Assembly: GCA_963277665.1 (NCBI GenBank)
Contig: OY728122.1
Span: 1,548,344,868-1,548,408,867, forward strand
Length of the DNA: 64,000 nucleotides
Direction: 5' to 3'
Source of the DNA: Viscum album
Taxonomy: Eukaryota > Streptophyta > Magnoliopsida > Santalales > Viscaceae
Shown piece after piece: positions 12,225 to 24,932 of this stretch. Under the pieces are notes generated by a model. The model was not told where the DNA came from. It saw nothing but the letters and a program-made list of their open reading frames with translations, and did no database searches. Both the position numbers and the translations under genes were made by a program. The first letter of the stretch is position 1. Every line of letters starts with the position of its first letter.

Positions 12225-13040
12225 CGAACAGCTATAAAACATCAGAGAAGATTCAATCCCCCAATTATAGAGGTTGTTAGGAAAGAGATAGAAAAAATAT
12301 TTATTACTGGCATAATTTACCCAATATTTGGTTCTCAATGGATTATCCCAATTCATGTAGTCCCAAAATATCTGCCAGATCACTGTTCAAATTGAAAAAA
12401 TGAACTGTTCTACATGAGAGTAAAAAAAACGTGAGAGTGTGTATAGATTATAGGAAGCTAAATCAAGTTACAAAAAAGACCACATTCCAATTTTGTTCAT
12501 TGATCAGATACTTGAATTTTTATACGACAAAACTAAATTCTGAATTATAGATGGATTATCAGGATATTTTTAGGTACCAATCGCTCCAGATGACCATGAG
12601 AAGACGAATGTCACGTGTCCTTTTGGTACAATTGCCTACAAAATGATGTGTTTCGGCTATTCAATACCCCAGGTACATTTCAATGGTGTGTGATGAGTAT
12701 TTTCTTAGACCTCAATAAGGAATTATTGGAGGGTTTTCTTGATGATTTCATGGTTTTTGTAAATTTATTAGATCATTCCCTGAGAAATTTTGAAATTTTA
12801 TTAAAAACATGCAATGAAAAGAACCTTGCCTTAAGCTTACAAAAATGTCATTTAAGTTTTGAAAAGGAATAGTGATGAGGAAAATAATTTCACTTAATTG
12901 GATTGAGGTTGGTAAATCCAAAGTTTATGTAATAAATTCCTTTCCATGTTCAACATGTTTAATCTAGGTTAGATCACTTTCAGGGAATGCATGATTTTAC
13001 AGAAGGATCATCAATTATTTGAGTAAGATATCTCTCCATC
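12225..13040 (+). pseudogene. Athila reverse transcriptase remnant, copy 2
   Basis: This is the best preserved RT of the array. It shows RRFNPPIIEVVRKEIEKIF, GIIYPIFGSQWIIPIHVVPK (12265-12370), a CIDYRKLN-like block near 12435, PFGT near 12620, TPGTFQWC near 12668, the catalytic box FLDDF at 12735-12749, and NLALSLQKCHLSFE near 12820. The connection to RNase H (FYRRIINY-like) is near 12990. Two open stretches, 12033-12395 and 12615-12872, cover most of it in different frames. Stops and at least two frameshifts remain. Confidence 0.88.
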
Positions 13041-13059
13041 TATAGATATTACTTTGAAA

Positions 13060-13540
13060 GGATGCTGAATTTGATTTTGATTGTACATGCACGGAATCAA
13101 TTTCTGAATTGAAGAAAAGTTAATAAAACCAATAATAATGAAACCACCCAACTAGGGTCAACCGTTCGAGTTATTTTCTGAGGCATCGAACCAAGCGGTG
13201 GGATCCAATATATCAAATATAATTGACAAGAGACCTCAATCCATCTCATACGAATGAAGGTCTATGGATTCCACACTAATAAATGACACAACCACTAATA
13301 ATGAGTTCCTTTCATTAGTTTTTTCACTAGATATATTCTGATCATATCTTATTGGCACTAAATTTGTAGTTTTTTATGATCATGCATCACTTTGTTACTT
13401 AATGAAAATTGTGGATGCTAATCAATGGTTGGTGAGATTGATGCTAATCATACAATATTTCAATTTAGAAATCAAAGGTAAAAACAGGATTGAAGAAAAA
13501 GGGTCTGATCATCTAAGCTGACTACACAACATAGCTGAAG
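13060..13540 (+). pseudogene. Athila RNase H remnant, copy 2
   Basis: Recognisable parts are a KPPN.G.PFEL segment near 13140-13175 (the PP.W..PFE motif), a region aligned with SYLLG...V..YDH near 13340-13385, LMK....QWLVRL.LI..F near 13400-13465, and a decayed ADHLS near 13505. The order and spacing equal copies 1 and 3. Stops are frequent. Confidence 0.75.
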
Positions 13541-13639
13541 AAGAAATCCCAAATCAGAACCCAATTAATATTGAGATTCCTAGAGAACAACTCTACATAA
13601 TCAATGGTGAAGTACCATGGTATCAAATTATTTTATGCT

Positions 13640-14960
13640 ACTTGTTTTCATCTCAGCTACACTATTATCTAAGAATTAGTCAACATAGTAAGCTAAAATC
13701 TGAATAAAGATTTTACATTTGGGAATACCCAGTTATGTGGAATGTTTTTAATGATCAAATCATAAGAACATGCTTACCAAGATGTGAAATGGAATCAGTG
13801 TTTGAATTCTGTGATAAATTATCCTGTGGAGGACACTTTGGACCTTAGAGGACTACTTGAAATGTTTTAGAATCTGAACTCTATTGTATCACCTTATTCA
13901 AGGATGCATATGAATTTGAATAAATATGTGTCAAGTGCCAATTTTCTGGTAATTTCTCCAAATTGCAGGAATGTCCACAAAAACCAATAACCTTTTCTAA
14001 AATTTTTAATGGATAGGGAATATATTTCACAGTACCGTTACAAATGTTATTTGGCAATTCATATATTCTATTTCATGTAGACAATTTTTCCAAATGTGTG
14101 GATGGTAAAGAAACCAGAAATAAATACTCCAATATTTTTTGTTTTTCATTAGGATTAACATTTTATTTAGTTTTGGAGTCACTGAAGAAATCATCAATTA
14201 CTAGGGAACACATTATACAAAAGTAAAATTGATGAATTTATGATGAAGTTTGGGGTACATGATATAACATCCCCCCCATTGCATCTTAAAAAAATATCCA
14301 AACAGAAGTTTCCTATAGAGATTTATGGAAGTTCTGTAGAAGACTGTTAAAACCAATAGGAATGAGTAAATCCAAAGGATAGATAAAACCTTATGATCTT
14401 ACAAAACATCATATCACACTCCTATATGGATGATCCCCTATTTATTAATCAATGAAAATAGTTTCCACCAACCTGTGGAGTCAGAGCATAGAGCCTATAG
14501 GGCAGTCAGAGAGATGAATCTAGACCTTGAGAAAGATGGGAAAGATAGAAGATTGTAGTTTCATGAGTTAGAGGAAATCGGAAGATAATTTTTTTGAAAA
14601 TTAAATGATCTATACTGGTAGAACAACGATGTCCCATGAAAAGATGATTCAACCATGATCCTTTTAACTTTTATTTAAATTGTTACTCATAAAATCTAGA
14701 CATACACTTATATCAGGTAAAATTCATTCTTGATCATATGGCCCCATTAAAATTATTCCTGTATACACCTTTGGTACTGTGCAGATTAAAAAAGAAGGAG
14801 GTTGAAACCATTTCACTCTAAATGGGAAGACACTGAAGAATTACCATGGAATCATATACAAGAACTAGTGGAGGATAACAAAATCGTTCACCCTGATTAC
14901 AAAAGAAGACCAACCATGTTGCATCATACTATTACACTTGATTATAATTATTAACTCCAT
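13640..14960 (+). pseudogene. Athila integrase remnant, copy 2
   Basis: The zinc-binding region reads MESVFEFCDKLSCGGHFGP near 13790-13845, with C.KCQFSGN near 13927. The first part of the catalytic core lies in the open stretch 14044-14226 (LFGNSYILFHVDNFSKCVD), which covers the segment after the first catalytic Asp. The second Asp segment near 14200-14215 is reduced to ITREHI, so the DDE triad is broken. An AYRAVREMN-like segment near 14490-14520 marks the C-terminal region. Non-functional. Confidence 0.78.
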
Positions 14961-17052
14961 ATTTTTAAAAAACACATAAAAAAATGCCATTTACATGCAT
15001 TTAGGACACAAAATAAACTATGTTAGCAGGGTGGAATCATTTAGTCTAGGATTTTTCAAAAAAAAATTCTTTGAGACAACAAAATTTAACAAAATAATTT
15101 CCAGGAGACAACCCGTGTTCCTCCTTCCTCAATTTTATACTAGTACTCTCTGTCATATACTAGCATGATAGAACAGTCCTGAATAATCAATTGTTTTTAA
15201 TCATATATTTCAGGTCCATCAATGAAATTATGTTAAGGTTGGAAAAATGTTTGAGCTAAAAAAATGACACAGGAGAGGTGGAAAGCAAGAAATGAAGTTG
15301 TAGTGGGATTACACATCGTAAAGATTAGGTTCAATTTGTGAATGGGTCAAAAATAACTAGAATAGATAAATTTGAAGCATCTACATAAAAGGGGAGTAAC
15401 AATTTATATTCTATATTATCAAACGTTATTCGCCACATCATTTTTCTTTTAGAGAATTGATTAGATAATGCATGCACATACATGGATTCATATTTTACTC
15501 GACTAATCTAAGAGACATGAGATTATTAAGAATCTGGTGATGCCAGTTTTTTTATTTCAATGATAATAAGATTTAATGATTAAAATAATGAATTGAATTA
15601 CTAATATGAAGCATGCATATTGAAATAATGAATATTTATTTGAATAAATTGGTTGATTCATGTAAATTAAATTCAACTACCAATATTCATGATTTGGATT
15701 TCTTATGTTCTGGTGAAGTGATTTGTTATTGTTAATCATTCCATGAGTGATAGTCCAATTTTATATATCTAATTCATAAGAGTATTTCTAGACCAAGTAC
15801 TCCCTATTAATCTTGATAAAATTTCTTGAGTGATCATGTGACTTTCCACCGTCTATAACATGTAATGGAACTTGTCAATGATATGAATGTGTAAAAACAT
15901 AATTAAAATGATTGGGGAAACTATTTAAAATCCCTTATACTTTAAGACCACCTTTACAGTAATACTTCATTAGCCCATAGATTCATCGAAAGACCATTAT
16001 AGTAATGAACCACATTTCAATCAATTTTTATATATTCCAACCATACTCTTTGTACTTCCATTATATATTAACGTTTAAATATAGGTATAAATGGAGGCAT
16101 AATGGAAGGGATTATATACTTTGTAAAGAAGAAGTGTGGGGGTGATATTTTTGGGTAATGATAAAGTTCATTTGAATCATTCATTATACTCAATTGTTTT
16201 CCCCTCTAGAAAAAAATAATCAAAAAGAAAAAATAATGAAAAAATAAGAGACAATGAAAATGGGTTTGATTGGGGGAAACAAAAAATTATAATTTTCTAT
16301 ACCGAAGATCTTCTGATCGTATGTGGTTGGGTGATTTATGTGATGTTTTAATTAATCATAACATTCTAAAATGATGAAAAATAAAAAAATCTAAATGGTG
16401 CACAAATAATTCTTTATCATTTATTTGATCATGAACTGACTTCGATGTTTGGGGAATGCGGGTGTTTCTTCACTATAGGGGATAATTTCATTACACATTT
16501 TCTTTTGATATCATTAATTATTATTACGAGATTAGCCTCATCCTTGGGCCTTAATTTTTAGTGCATAAAATCCTTCCAACCATAAACCTCAGAGTCATTT
16601 GATTCTTTATTATGAAGTCATCATTATTTTATTTGTGTTTGGCCATTAAAAAGAGGAGATGATAGTTCATATACATTCATATGAATAAGAAGCATGTTCT
16701 CATGATATGATCATAACATGTCTCGAATTGTATCATGAGTGATGGGACAAAAGATTCAAGTGTCGAAAATAATGACTTGGTATGTTTAATAATAATGAAT
16801 TGAAGAGATTGATTTATTGAAAGGAGAAGTCCCATCATATTCCAATGGGAAAAATTAAAATACATAAATTTATTATTCATTTGAAAAATGAGAAATAAAA
16901 TTGACTCTTCATGTAAAACATAGAATGTTTGATTTTTCATTGAACATTGTTTGTTTTTTATTACTATAAATTTGAATATTGGTAACATTTATTTCCTCTG
17001 AAATCCATGTGGATATCTTATGCTTGAGGAAAAAAATGGATTATGTGAGGGG
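14960..17052 (+). other. Athila post-integrase region, copy 2
   Basis: Colinear with 5960-8094 and 21440-23580. It holds TGGGATTACACATCGT near 15304 (also in copies 1 and 3), AGTGTGGGGGTGAT near 16135, and ATGCTTGAGGA near 17020 before the decayed polypurine tract at 17041-17052. The longest open stretch here is on the minus strand (16677-16988) and has no known motif. I read the region as a decayed 3' part of the element, with no env-like ORF visible. Confidence 0.6.
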
Positions 17053-17863
17053 TATTTAAAAAGGAAAATTTATATGCATATTTTATGGATTAATATGTGT
17101 AATTAAATGAAGAGTAAATCCATTTTTTGAATGATTTGATTTGTTTTATGTTTTATGGAAGGAATTAAGGAGCTCTTGAAAAAAGATGAAAAAAGGGGAG
17201 AAATTGTGTGCCCTAGGGTGCCAGATGAGAGTTTTAAAAGATAAGTGGAGCTATAAATTTGAATAATGTGGCCAACATGTTGCATACCCTTATTACAGGA
17301 CATGAACAAAGTCAAATTGTCAAAACAACATATGATATTACCATAGGATTCCACGAACGTGTTGGAGGAAACCATGGAGAAGTACAAGTCATGTACCCCA
17401 TGTACACAACTTCTACATGGAGACACATAGAAAAGAAATTAAATACAATATTCATAGATTTTGGATGAAAAGTCCTATAAATACAGACCTCTAGTAGCCT
17501 TCCAATAGACACAGATCCTGGAGGAAGCCTAGGTATTTGAGGAAAACAACCATCATATTTATATCTTTTATTTCTTTTATTCCTCACATTAAAATGTCAC
17601 TACTCTCCAAAATCATCTATATTACCCCATCTATGGAGGGGTAATTTCATTTAATTGATCAAGAAGAGGGGAGGCTGGAACAATGTAAGTGATTTAGTTC
17701 TTATATTTGAAATGCGTCAAATTCCTTCTTCTTTCTTTTTCTAGATTCAATTATTAATTCCGTTTTAACATCCAATGGCGGTTGTGCTAGTTATTTATTT
17801 TTTATTATAAATTGATTTTGTCAATGATTACATCTCCCTACACACAATTCTAATCATTATATG
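17053..17863 (+). repeat. Athila shared LTR B (about 0.81 kb)
   Basis: It starts TATTTAAAAAGG after GTGAGGGG and aligns end to end with LTR A and LTR C. The TATA box is TATAAATA at 17476-17483, followed by CAGACCTCTAGTAGCCTTCC. The GTAC units are at 17381-17424. The end lies shortly before TTGAAAAAGATTAGGG. The LTR joins the end of copy 2 to the start of copy 3. Confidence 0.8.
17476..17483 (+). promoter_or_regulatory. TATA box of Athila LTR B
   Basis: TATAAATA in the context AGTCCTATAAATACAGACC is the best kept core promoter of the three Athila LTRs and lies about 424 bases into the LTR. Confidence 0.65.
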
Positions 17864-18560
17864 GTTGAAAAAGATTAGGGTCGGGTGCTGAACTATCGTT
17901 TCATTAAGTTTTACGGATGAATTATGTGATCTATTCACTTTGATTAATGTGATACCTCACTCAATGATTCCATCATTCCATATCAAAGAACCAAAACCAA
18001 CTCAAGTGGTGGTGAATTATAAATCAGATCCACCATTTTCCTAGCTATATTTCTTGATGATGTGCTCATGGGGGTGAGAGGATGAATAATTCTTATATAA
18101 CTTTATGTCTTTTCTATTGAGGAAGTCCATGCACTAGACTAATATCCCATCATCCAATAGAGAACATTCATGAAAACACTAAGTAAAGTCATCAACATCC
18201 ATGAAGGAACACTCACCATGGAGCTTGGAGACACTAGGATTCACTTCATCATTCTTGATATGATAAATCATCAATCCAGTAATCACTCAATTTATGAGAT
18301 CTCCCATGATGAAGGTATAGAACCAACTGAAGACTCAGGTATGCTTCCTGACTTTTAATCAGTAGGTGAAAACATTTCTTTTGAATGTTATAATTCCCAA
18401 GAACCTGAAAATTCTAATATCATGTTGGAGGATGAGGATAAATTTGAAAATTTCTATGATTTGTTAAAAGAGTGTTAGATTATGCCAGAGAATAATAACT
18501 CAGAGGAAGGATAACTAAATGCCATATCATCCCTTGAAAACCCCCATATCAAGAACTGAA
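17864..18560 (+). pseudogene. Athila protease remnant with upstream gag deletion, copy 3
   Basis: The first about 35 bases after LTR B match the leader of copy 2 (8899-8930). Then, near 17897-17905, the sequence jumps to the part that lies at about 11360 in copy 2. About 2.4 kb, all of gag, is missing. The protease tail is readable at 18170-18358 (INIHEGTLTMELGDTRIHF), which fits the Athila INVHEGTLTME-type motif. The catalytic motif near 17930-17960 is unreadable. A copy without gag could not have made its own particles. Confidence 0.78.
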
Positions 18561-18779
18561 GACTTTTCTATTTGTTTTTATGTATGATTATTAAATGGAA
18601 GGGATCAAATTTCTAGTAATAATTTCCAATTAACATTCCCATTCACGAGAACAAACCCCGATTGAGATTCTCAAAATGAATTTCAAAGTAGAAAGACGGT
18701 GTTTAAGTTATATTTCTAGAATCAAACATATGGTTTTATCGCATATTATATTTTTAGAATGTGATAACCAACTAGTTAG

Positions 18780-19540
18780 ACAACTATAGAGGTCATTAAG
18801 AATGAGATAGATAAATTTTTACCAGCTTACATCTCTTAACCAATCTATGATTCTCATTGGGTCTGCCCAATTTAGGTAGTCCCCAAGAAAACTAGCATGA
18901 CCACTATTAAAAAAGAGAAAAAATGAATTGATCCCCATTAGAGTAAAAAATAGCTGTATAGTGTATATTGATTTCTAGAAGCTAAAAGAAGTTTACAGAT
19001 AAGACCATTTTCCTATTTTGTTCATCAATCAAATGATGGAATGGTTATCTATAAATACTCATTATAGTTTTTTAGATTGTCTCTCTGGATATTTTCTTGT
19101 ACCGATCAAACCAGAAGAACATGAGAATATAACCTTCACCTGTACTTTTAGAACAATCACCTAAAAATGATTCCATCCGGGGTATGCAATGCCCAGGTAC
19201 ATATCAACGTTGAATGGTGAGTATATTCTCAGACCACATTGAGGACTGGATAGAGGTGTTTCTTGATTATTTAATTGTTTTTGGAAATTCATTTGATCAT
19301 TTCTTGGGAAATATTAAAAAAATATTAAAAACATCCATTGAAAAAAACATTGACTTCTATTTTGAAAAAATTCATTTCATGGATGAAAGGGAAATAGTGT
19401 TGGTGCAAATAATTTCACAAAAACGGATTGATGTTAATAAATCCAAATTTTACATAATAAATCCCTTTCTATATAAAACATGTTTAAAAAATGTTAGATT
19501 GTTTTTAGGGCATGCATGATTTTACAGAAGATTCATCAAT
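18780..19540 (+). pseudogene. Athila reverse transcriptase remnant, copy 3
   Basis: Segments in order are a PIYDSHWVCPI.VVPKK-like block near 18840-18890, a VYIDF.KLK block near 18963, FLDCLSGYFLVPIKPE near 19070-19120, CTFRT near 19140, and the open stretch 19214-19519 holding the catalytic region. There the box reads FLDYL (19259-19273), so the second catalytic Asp is Tyr. It goes on with FGNSFDHFLGNI, EKIHFMDE and the LFLGHA connection. Stops occur upstream of the open stretch. Confidence 0.85.
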
Positions 19541-19559
19541 GGTTCCAATAAGACATCTC

Positions 19560-20060
19560 TACCTGTATTGATATTACTTTCAAAAGATGTTGAATTTAAT
19601 GTTTATATTACATGAAAGGAATCATATGATGAATTGAATAACAAGTTTATAAGAACCCCAATAGTGCAACCACCCAACTGGGATTATTGTTTATAGTTAC
19701 TTTGTGATACAATCAACCAAGAGGTCAAAGCCTCTATATCACATAGAATTAACAAAAATCCTAATGTCATGTGATACACATCAAGGACTTTGGATTTCAC
19801 CAAAATAAATTACACAAACATAGATAAGAATTTCCTTGAAATCCTTTCTTCACACGATAAATTACGATCATATCTTCATTTCACTAATGTTGTTGTTTTT
19901 TTATCATGTTTCACTTAGGTGCTTAATGAAAAAAATAGATGCTAAACTATGGTGGTTAATATGGATGATTCTCTTACAAGTTTCAAATTTGGATATCAAA
20001 AATAATAAGGGGACTATTAATGAATTTTCTGATCATCTGAGTTGACTACCCCACACAACT
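19560..20060 (+). pseudogene. Athila RNase H remnant, copy 3
   Basis: IVQPPNWDY near 19657-19685 is the PP.W motif. The middle part contains a TSRTLDF segment near 19780 and KLRSYLHFTNVVVF near 19858-19898, the SYL.G..V motif. The end reads F.DHLS.LPH near 20027-20055, the ADHLSRLPH type. The order is as in copies 1 and 2. Stops break the reading frame throughout. Confidence 0.78.
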
Positions 20061-20169
20061 AGATTAGAAATCCCAAACGAGAACGAACTTAATTATTTGC
20101 TTCTTGGAGAACATCTATACACCGTCAATGGTGAAGTTCCATGGTATTACAATTTTTTTTAATTATTTG

Positions 20170-21440
20170 GTTACATATTACGTACCCTTTCATCAATTAT
20201 CACATCCAAAACATAAGCTATAATCTGAATCAATATTTTACATTCTGGAATACACATTTTTTAGAATGTTTGAAATGATCAAATCATAAGAAGATGATTA
20301 ACAATAAGTGAAATGGAATCATTGTATGAATTATATCATAAATTATGTTGTGGAGGACACTATGGACATTCGAGGTCTTCCCAAAAAGTTTCAGAATTCA
20401 GACTCTATTGACGCAACTTATACACAGATGCATATGAATTTTGTATGAGTTTTGAAAAATTCCAATTAATTGGTAATGTCTCCAAATTAAATGCAATTCC
20501 ACAAACCCAAAAACCTTGTGTGAAATTTTTGATGTATGGGAATATATTTTAGGGTAACATTCCCAATTTCAATTGAAACTTATTAGATTCTTTTAGTTAA
20601 AGACTATGTATCAACATCGGGGGAAGCGAATGAAACTATAATTGAAGATGCCAAAGTTTTTTGAGATTTATTAGGGAAAACATTTTCCATAGTTTTGGAG
20701 TGAAACAAGAAATCATCAATGAAAAGGGAAAAAATATCTGCAATAGGAAAATGGATTTATTGCTGATGAATTATGGGGTAAATCATAGATCATCCACCAC
20801 ATTCTTTCCCCAATCAAATGGCTAAGAAGAAGTCTACAATAGAGAAATAAAATCCATTCTGGAAAAGATTTTTAAACCCAACTAGAATGACTAGAGCCAA
20901 AAAATTTATGATACCATATGGGAATAAATAATAGCTTATATAACATTAATATTGATGAGCCCCTATAAATTTATGTATGGAAAGAGTTTCAACCTACCTA
21001 TGGTGTTGGAGCACAGAGCCTACTGGAAAATCAAAGAGATGCATCTAGACCTTGAGAAATCAAGGAAAGAGAGATGATTGTAGTTTTAGGAGTTAGAGGA
21101 AATTATAATATAATATTTTGAAAATTCAATGATCTATAAATATTGAACAATTATGGAACATGGACAGATGATTCCACCAAGAACCTTCAAACCATTATAT
21201 CATGTGTTACTCTTCATATCCATAATCATGCTTATTCTAGGTAATTTATGTTCCATATGAGAAGGCCCCTTTACTATAATTCATGTATTCCCCTTTGGTG
21301 CTGTGTATATTAAAAACTAATGTACTGGAAACCCATTCATTGTAGATTGGAAGAGCCTAATGATGATCCATGGGATTATACCTCAAAACCAGTGTAGATG
21401 ATCGCACTCCATAACCCTAATTACAAATGAAGTGCTACCA
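20170..21440 (+). pseudogene. Athila integrase remnant, copy 3
   Basis: The zinc-binding part is near 20290-20480 (GGHYGH-like near 20355, C-F-KFQLIGN-like near 20450). The catalytic core is strongly decayed; an IFDVWEYI segment near 20527 aligns with the FDVWGIDF-type segment and has lost its catalytic Asp. The C-terminal part keeps LPMVLEHRAYW-like sequence near 20995-21025. Stops are dense. Placed mainly by colinearity with copies 1 and 2. Confidence 0.7.
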
Positions 21441-23580
21441 TGTTGCATCATTTATTTAAATTTTATTAAATGCAGTTACTCTATCTTTTTGAAACATGAA
21501 TAAAAAAAATTCCATTTTCATTCATTGAAGAAACTACATAAATTATGTGTGGGGGAGGGAATCTTATAGTCTATTATTTCTGAAATAAATTATTATTTTA
21601 ATCATTCCAATGAAATTAAACAAAAAGGATTATTGGAGGTGACCCCAATTTTTCCCCCATTATCCTCATGTCATCTTGGTCATATACAAGCATGATTGAA
21701 CATGACTACAATATCATCTGTTTTTATTCTGATATTTTAGTTCCATTAATTAATACTTTTGAAGGCAGAAGATTTTTTTTTCCAATAAATAACAACCAAC
21801 ATAGGAAGAAAGCAGGAAAAGTAGATGCAGTGGGATTTCACATCGTTGTGATTAGGTACACATTTTGAACGCGCCAAAATAGAACATGCACAGATGATTT
21901 TGAATCATCCACATGAATGGGGTGTAATAATTTCATTCTATATTACTTAAATTTATTCCCCAGATTATTAGTCTGTTAGAGAATTAATTAGAAAATGCAT
22001 TCCCACACTTGAATTCATGTTACCCAAGACCTATCTAGGAGACACAATTTTTATAGGAATCCAGATATTCAATATTTGAGTTATCAATTTTAATAATATC
22101 GAATGTTTAAAATGAATAATTGGATTATTAAAATTATGCATCAATATTAAAAAGATATACTATGATTTGAATAAATTTGTTGATTCGTTTAAATGTGATT
22201 TCCCTACCAACATTCATGCTATGATTTTCTTTAGTTCATGTGAAGTGATTTTTTATTATTAATCACACCATGAGTGATTTTAGATTGTTGTATTTCTCAT
22301 TTATGAAAGGATTTTTATACCATGTACTACCTATTTATCTAGAGTATATTTCTTGATTGATCTTGGGACATTTCACCTTCGAAAACATGTAATTGAACTT
22401 GTTAAATCATTGAATATATAAAAAATACATTAAATGATTGTGGCATCTTTTGAAAAGCACTTATCATTTAACACCACCATTACATTAATCTTGTATTATC
22501 ACTATGAACCCATGAATGATCGTAATAATAATGACCCACATTTCAAGCCATTTTTATCTATTCCTACAATAATCATGGTATTTTCATGATATATTAAATA
22601 TGAAGTGTGGGGGTAAAGGGATTCTTGGTTGAATGGATTATTAAAATTTAAAGGAAAATGTGTCATTGAACAATTTTTTGTGAAATGAGAATGTTCATTT
22701 GATTCATTCATTATACTCAATTGATTTTCACCTCTTGAAAAATAATAATTAAAGTAAAAAAATAACAAAAAATAGAGAGAAAAATGGGTTTGATTTTGGA
22801 AAACCAAAAATCAAAAATTTCCAAATCGATGATCTTCTATTTATATGTTATTGGTTTATTGAGGTGAGGTTTTATCTAATTATTACATTCAATTAATGAT
22901 AATGTTAAAAAAAATATTCAAGAGGGTGCGTAAATCATTCATTATGCTTTATTTGATCATGAAATGACTTGGAATTGTGGTGAAATTGGGTGTTTCTTTA
23001 TTGAAGTGGATAATTTCATCACACAATTACTTTTGATATCATGCAATGTTTTTAATTGAATAGACTCATCCTTGGGCCTTAATTTTTAATGCATCAAATC
23101 CTACCAAACTTAAACCATAGAGTCATTTGTATCATTATTGAAATGTCCTCATGATTTTATATGCATTTTTAATTAACAATGTAGGTAATGTAGTTCATTA
23201 TTAAACCTATTAATAAAGAGAATATTCTCATGATATGAGCATAAATATACTTTATTTGTATCATTAGAGATATGAGAAAATATTCCTGTGAGGTAAATCA
23301 TGACTTGGAATGTTTAATACTAATGAATTGGGGAGCATGAATTAATGAAATGAGAAGTTCCATAATATTTCAAAGGGGAAAATAAAGTACATGAATTTAT
23401 TATTTGTTTGAAAATGAAAAATTAAATTGATACTTTTAGTTGATAAATGATTTTTTGATTTTATATTTAAAATTGTTTGATTTTTATTACATTGAAATTT
23501 GATTCATGTAAAAAATTTAGTCCTATGAATTCTATGTGGTGAAATTTTGATTCTGGAAAAGCATAGTTTTATTGTGGGGG
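21440..23580 (+). other. Athila post-integrase region, copy 3
   Basis: Colinear with the same region of copies 1 and 2. It contains TTATGTGTGGGGGAGGG near 21545, TGGGATTTCACATCGT near 21831, AAGTGTGGGGGTAAAGG near 22601, and a polypurine tract ATTGTGGGGG at 23571-23580 that is the best kept of the three. No env-like frame is readable; the open stretch at 21668-21868 has no known motif. Confidence 0.6.
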
Positions 23581-24411
23581 TGTCTGGAATTGAAAATTTA
23601 TGAGCATATTTTATGTATTAATTTCATTAATTATTTAACGGATCTTTCTATTTTTTTAAAAAATTTATATGTTTAATGTTTTTATGGTATGAATTGATGA
23701 ATTCATGAAAATATATCAAAAAGTGGATAAATTTCATGACCAAGGGTGTGATACTAGATTTTTTGGAGAGATGTGTAGATAGAAATATGAATATCGAGTC
23801 CTACATATCGTGTACCTTTAGTACAGGACTAGAACATTTTCATATAGTCATAAAATTGTACAATATTCGAACAGGATAAATGGAATGATGTTAGGGGAAA
23901 CATGAAGAAATACATGTCATGTACACCAATTAAATGTCGTGTACCCAAAGTACATGTCATGTACATGGAGACACATCGAAAAAAAATTAATGTAGCTGTC
24001 ACGGGTTTAAGATGATAAGGCTCATTAATACTAACCTCCAACAGCCTTCCATCAGACACAAATTCGGGAGGATTCCAAAGGATACTCGAGGCTAACCACT
24101 TTCAACTATATCTCTTTTATTTTATTCATTCCTTAATTTACAATGTCACTACTCACCTGAATCATATCACATACCCCATATATGGGGGAAGTTTCATTTG
24201 ACTGATCAGGAAGAGGGGAGGTTGGACTTATGTGTGTACTTGAGTTCGTGTGCATGAAATGAATCAAGTTACTTCTTCATTCATATTCTGGATTCAATTA
24301 TTATTTTAATATTAAATTATCAATGTGGATGAGTTTGGTTTTGAATTTGTTATTATAAATTTCTTTGGTAGATGATCATATCTCCCACGGCCCAATTCTA
24401 ATTTGTATAAA
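23581..24411 (+). repeat. Athila shared LTR C (about 0.83 kb)
   Basis: It begins TGTCTGGAATTGAAAATTTATG directly after GTGGGGG, giving the clearest 5' LTR boundary in the array. The GTAC tandem units TACATGTCATGTAC are at 23911-23968. The TATA box has decayed. The end is placed before GTGGAAGAAGATTGGGG. It is followed by Athila leader sequence again, so it is also an internal, shared LTR and not the right end of the array. Confidence 0.8.
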
Positions 24412-24930
24412 GTGGAAGAAGATTGGGGTTGGTGGTGAGTTCTCGATAGTAGTCAGTACATGTGTATGATTTCATGTGGAATATTTGTATATTCAGGATC
24501 AAAATCTATGGGTTTGGGATTTCTCTAATTAATCAAGAATCCCTATGCAACCATACGCACATTGGAAGGAGGATAGACCATGCTATGGTTTTGGATAGGA
24601 AAATTATCATCATAAACAACTGGCCAAGGGAGAGAGAGGACTCGACAGATGGATATCTCTCTTATTAGTTAAAGGAAGGAAAATAGATAAATTTGGAAAC
24701 CATGAAAGAACAACACTAGATCTCTCCTAACCCACATCGATCTCCTTATTTATCATTTTTAACACCAATAAATTCAAGTTGTTTATTTATCTCATAATAA
24801 TTCAAATTAATTAAAACCAATCATTTTTTAAAAACCTACAAAAAGTGAAAAACTAGTTTTCTGTACACTTCTATTGGGGTGACTACCTAGCTCAACTACT
24901 ATACTAATATTAGTTAATTACTATTTTTTC
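24412..24930 (+). mobile_element. Athila leader fragment, array copy 4 (truncated)
   Basis: It aligns with 8899-9400 of copy 2: ATTGGGGTTGGTGGTGAGTT, then GATAG..CA.GCTATGGTTTTGGATAGGAAAAT-like sequence near 24573, CAAGGGAGAGAGAGGACTCG near 24625, and a GACTACCTAGCTC segment near 24880. Similarity stops near 24920-24935, where a minus-strand LTR begins. The open stretch 24462-24668 aligns with the one at 8915-9139, but no protein family is recognised. The copy is cut before the gag capsid part. Confidence 0.65.
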
Positions 24931-24932
24931 TA

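Noticed and set aside
16677..17587. Minus-strand open stretches of 91-107 residues in the Athila post-integrase region and LTR B
   Set aside because: They are not kept in the two aligned copies, lie antisense to the element, and show no motif.
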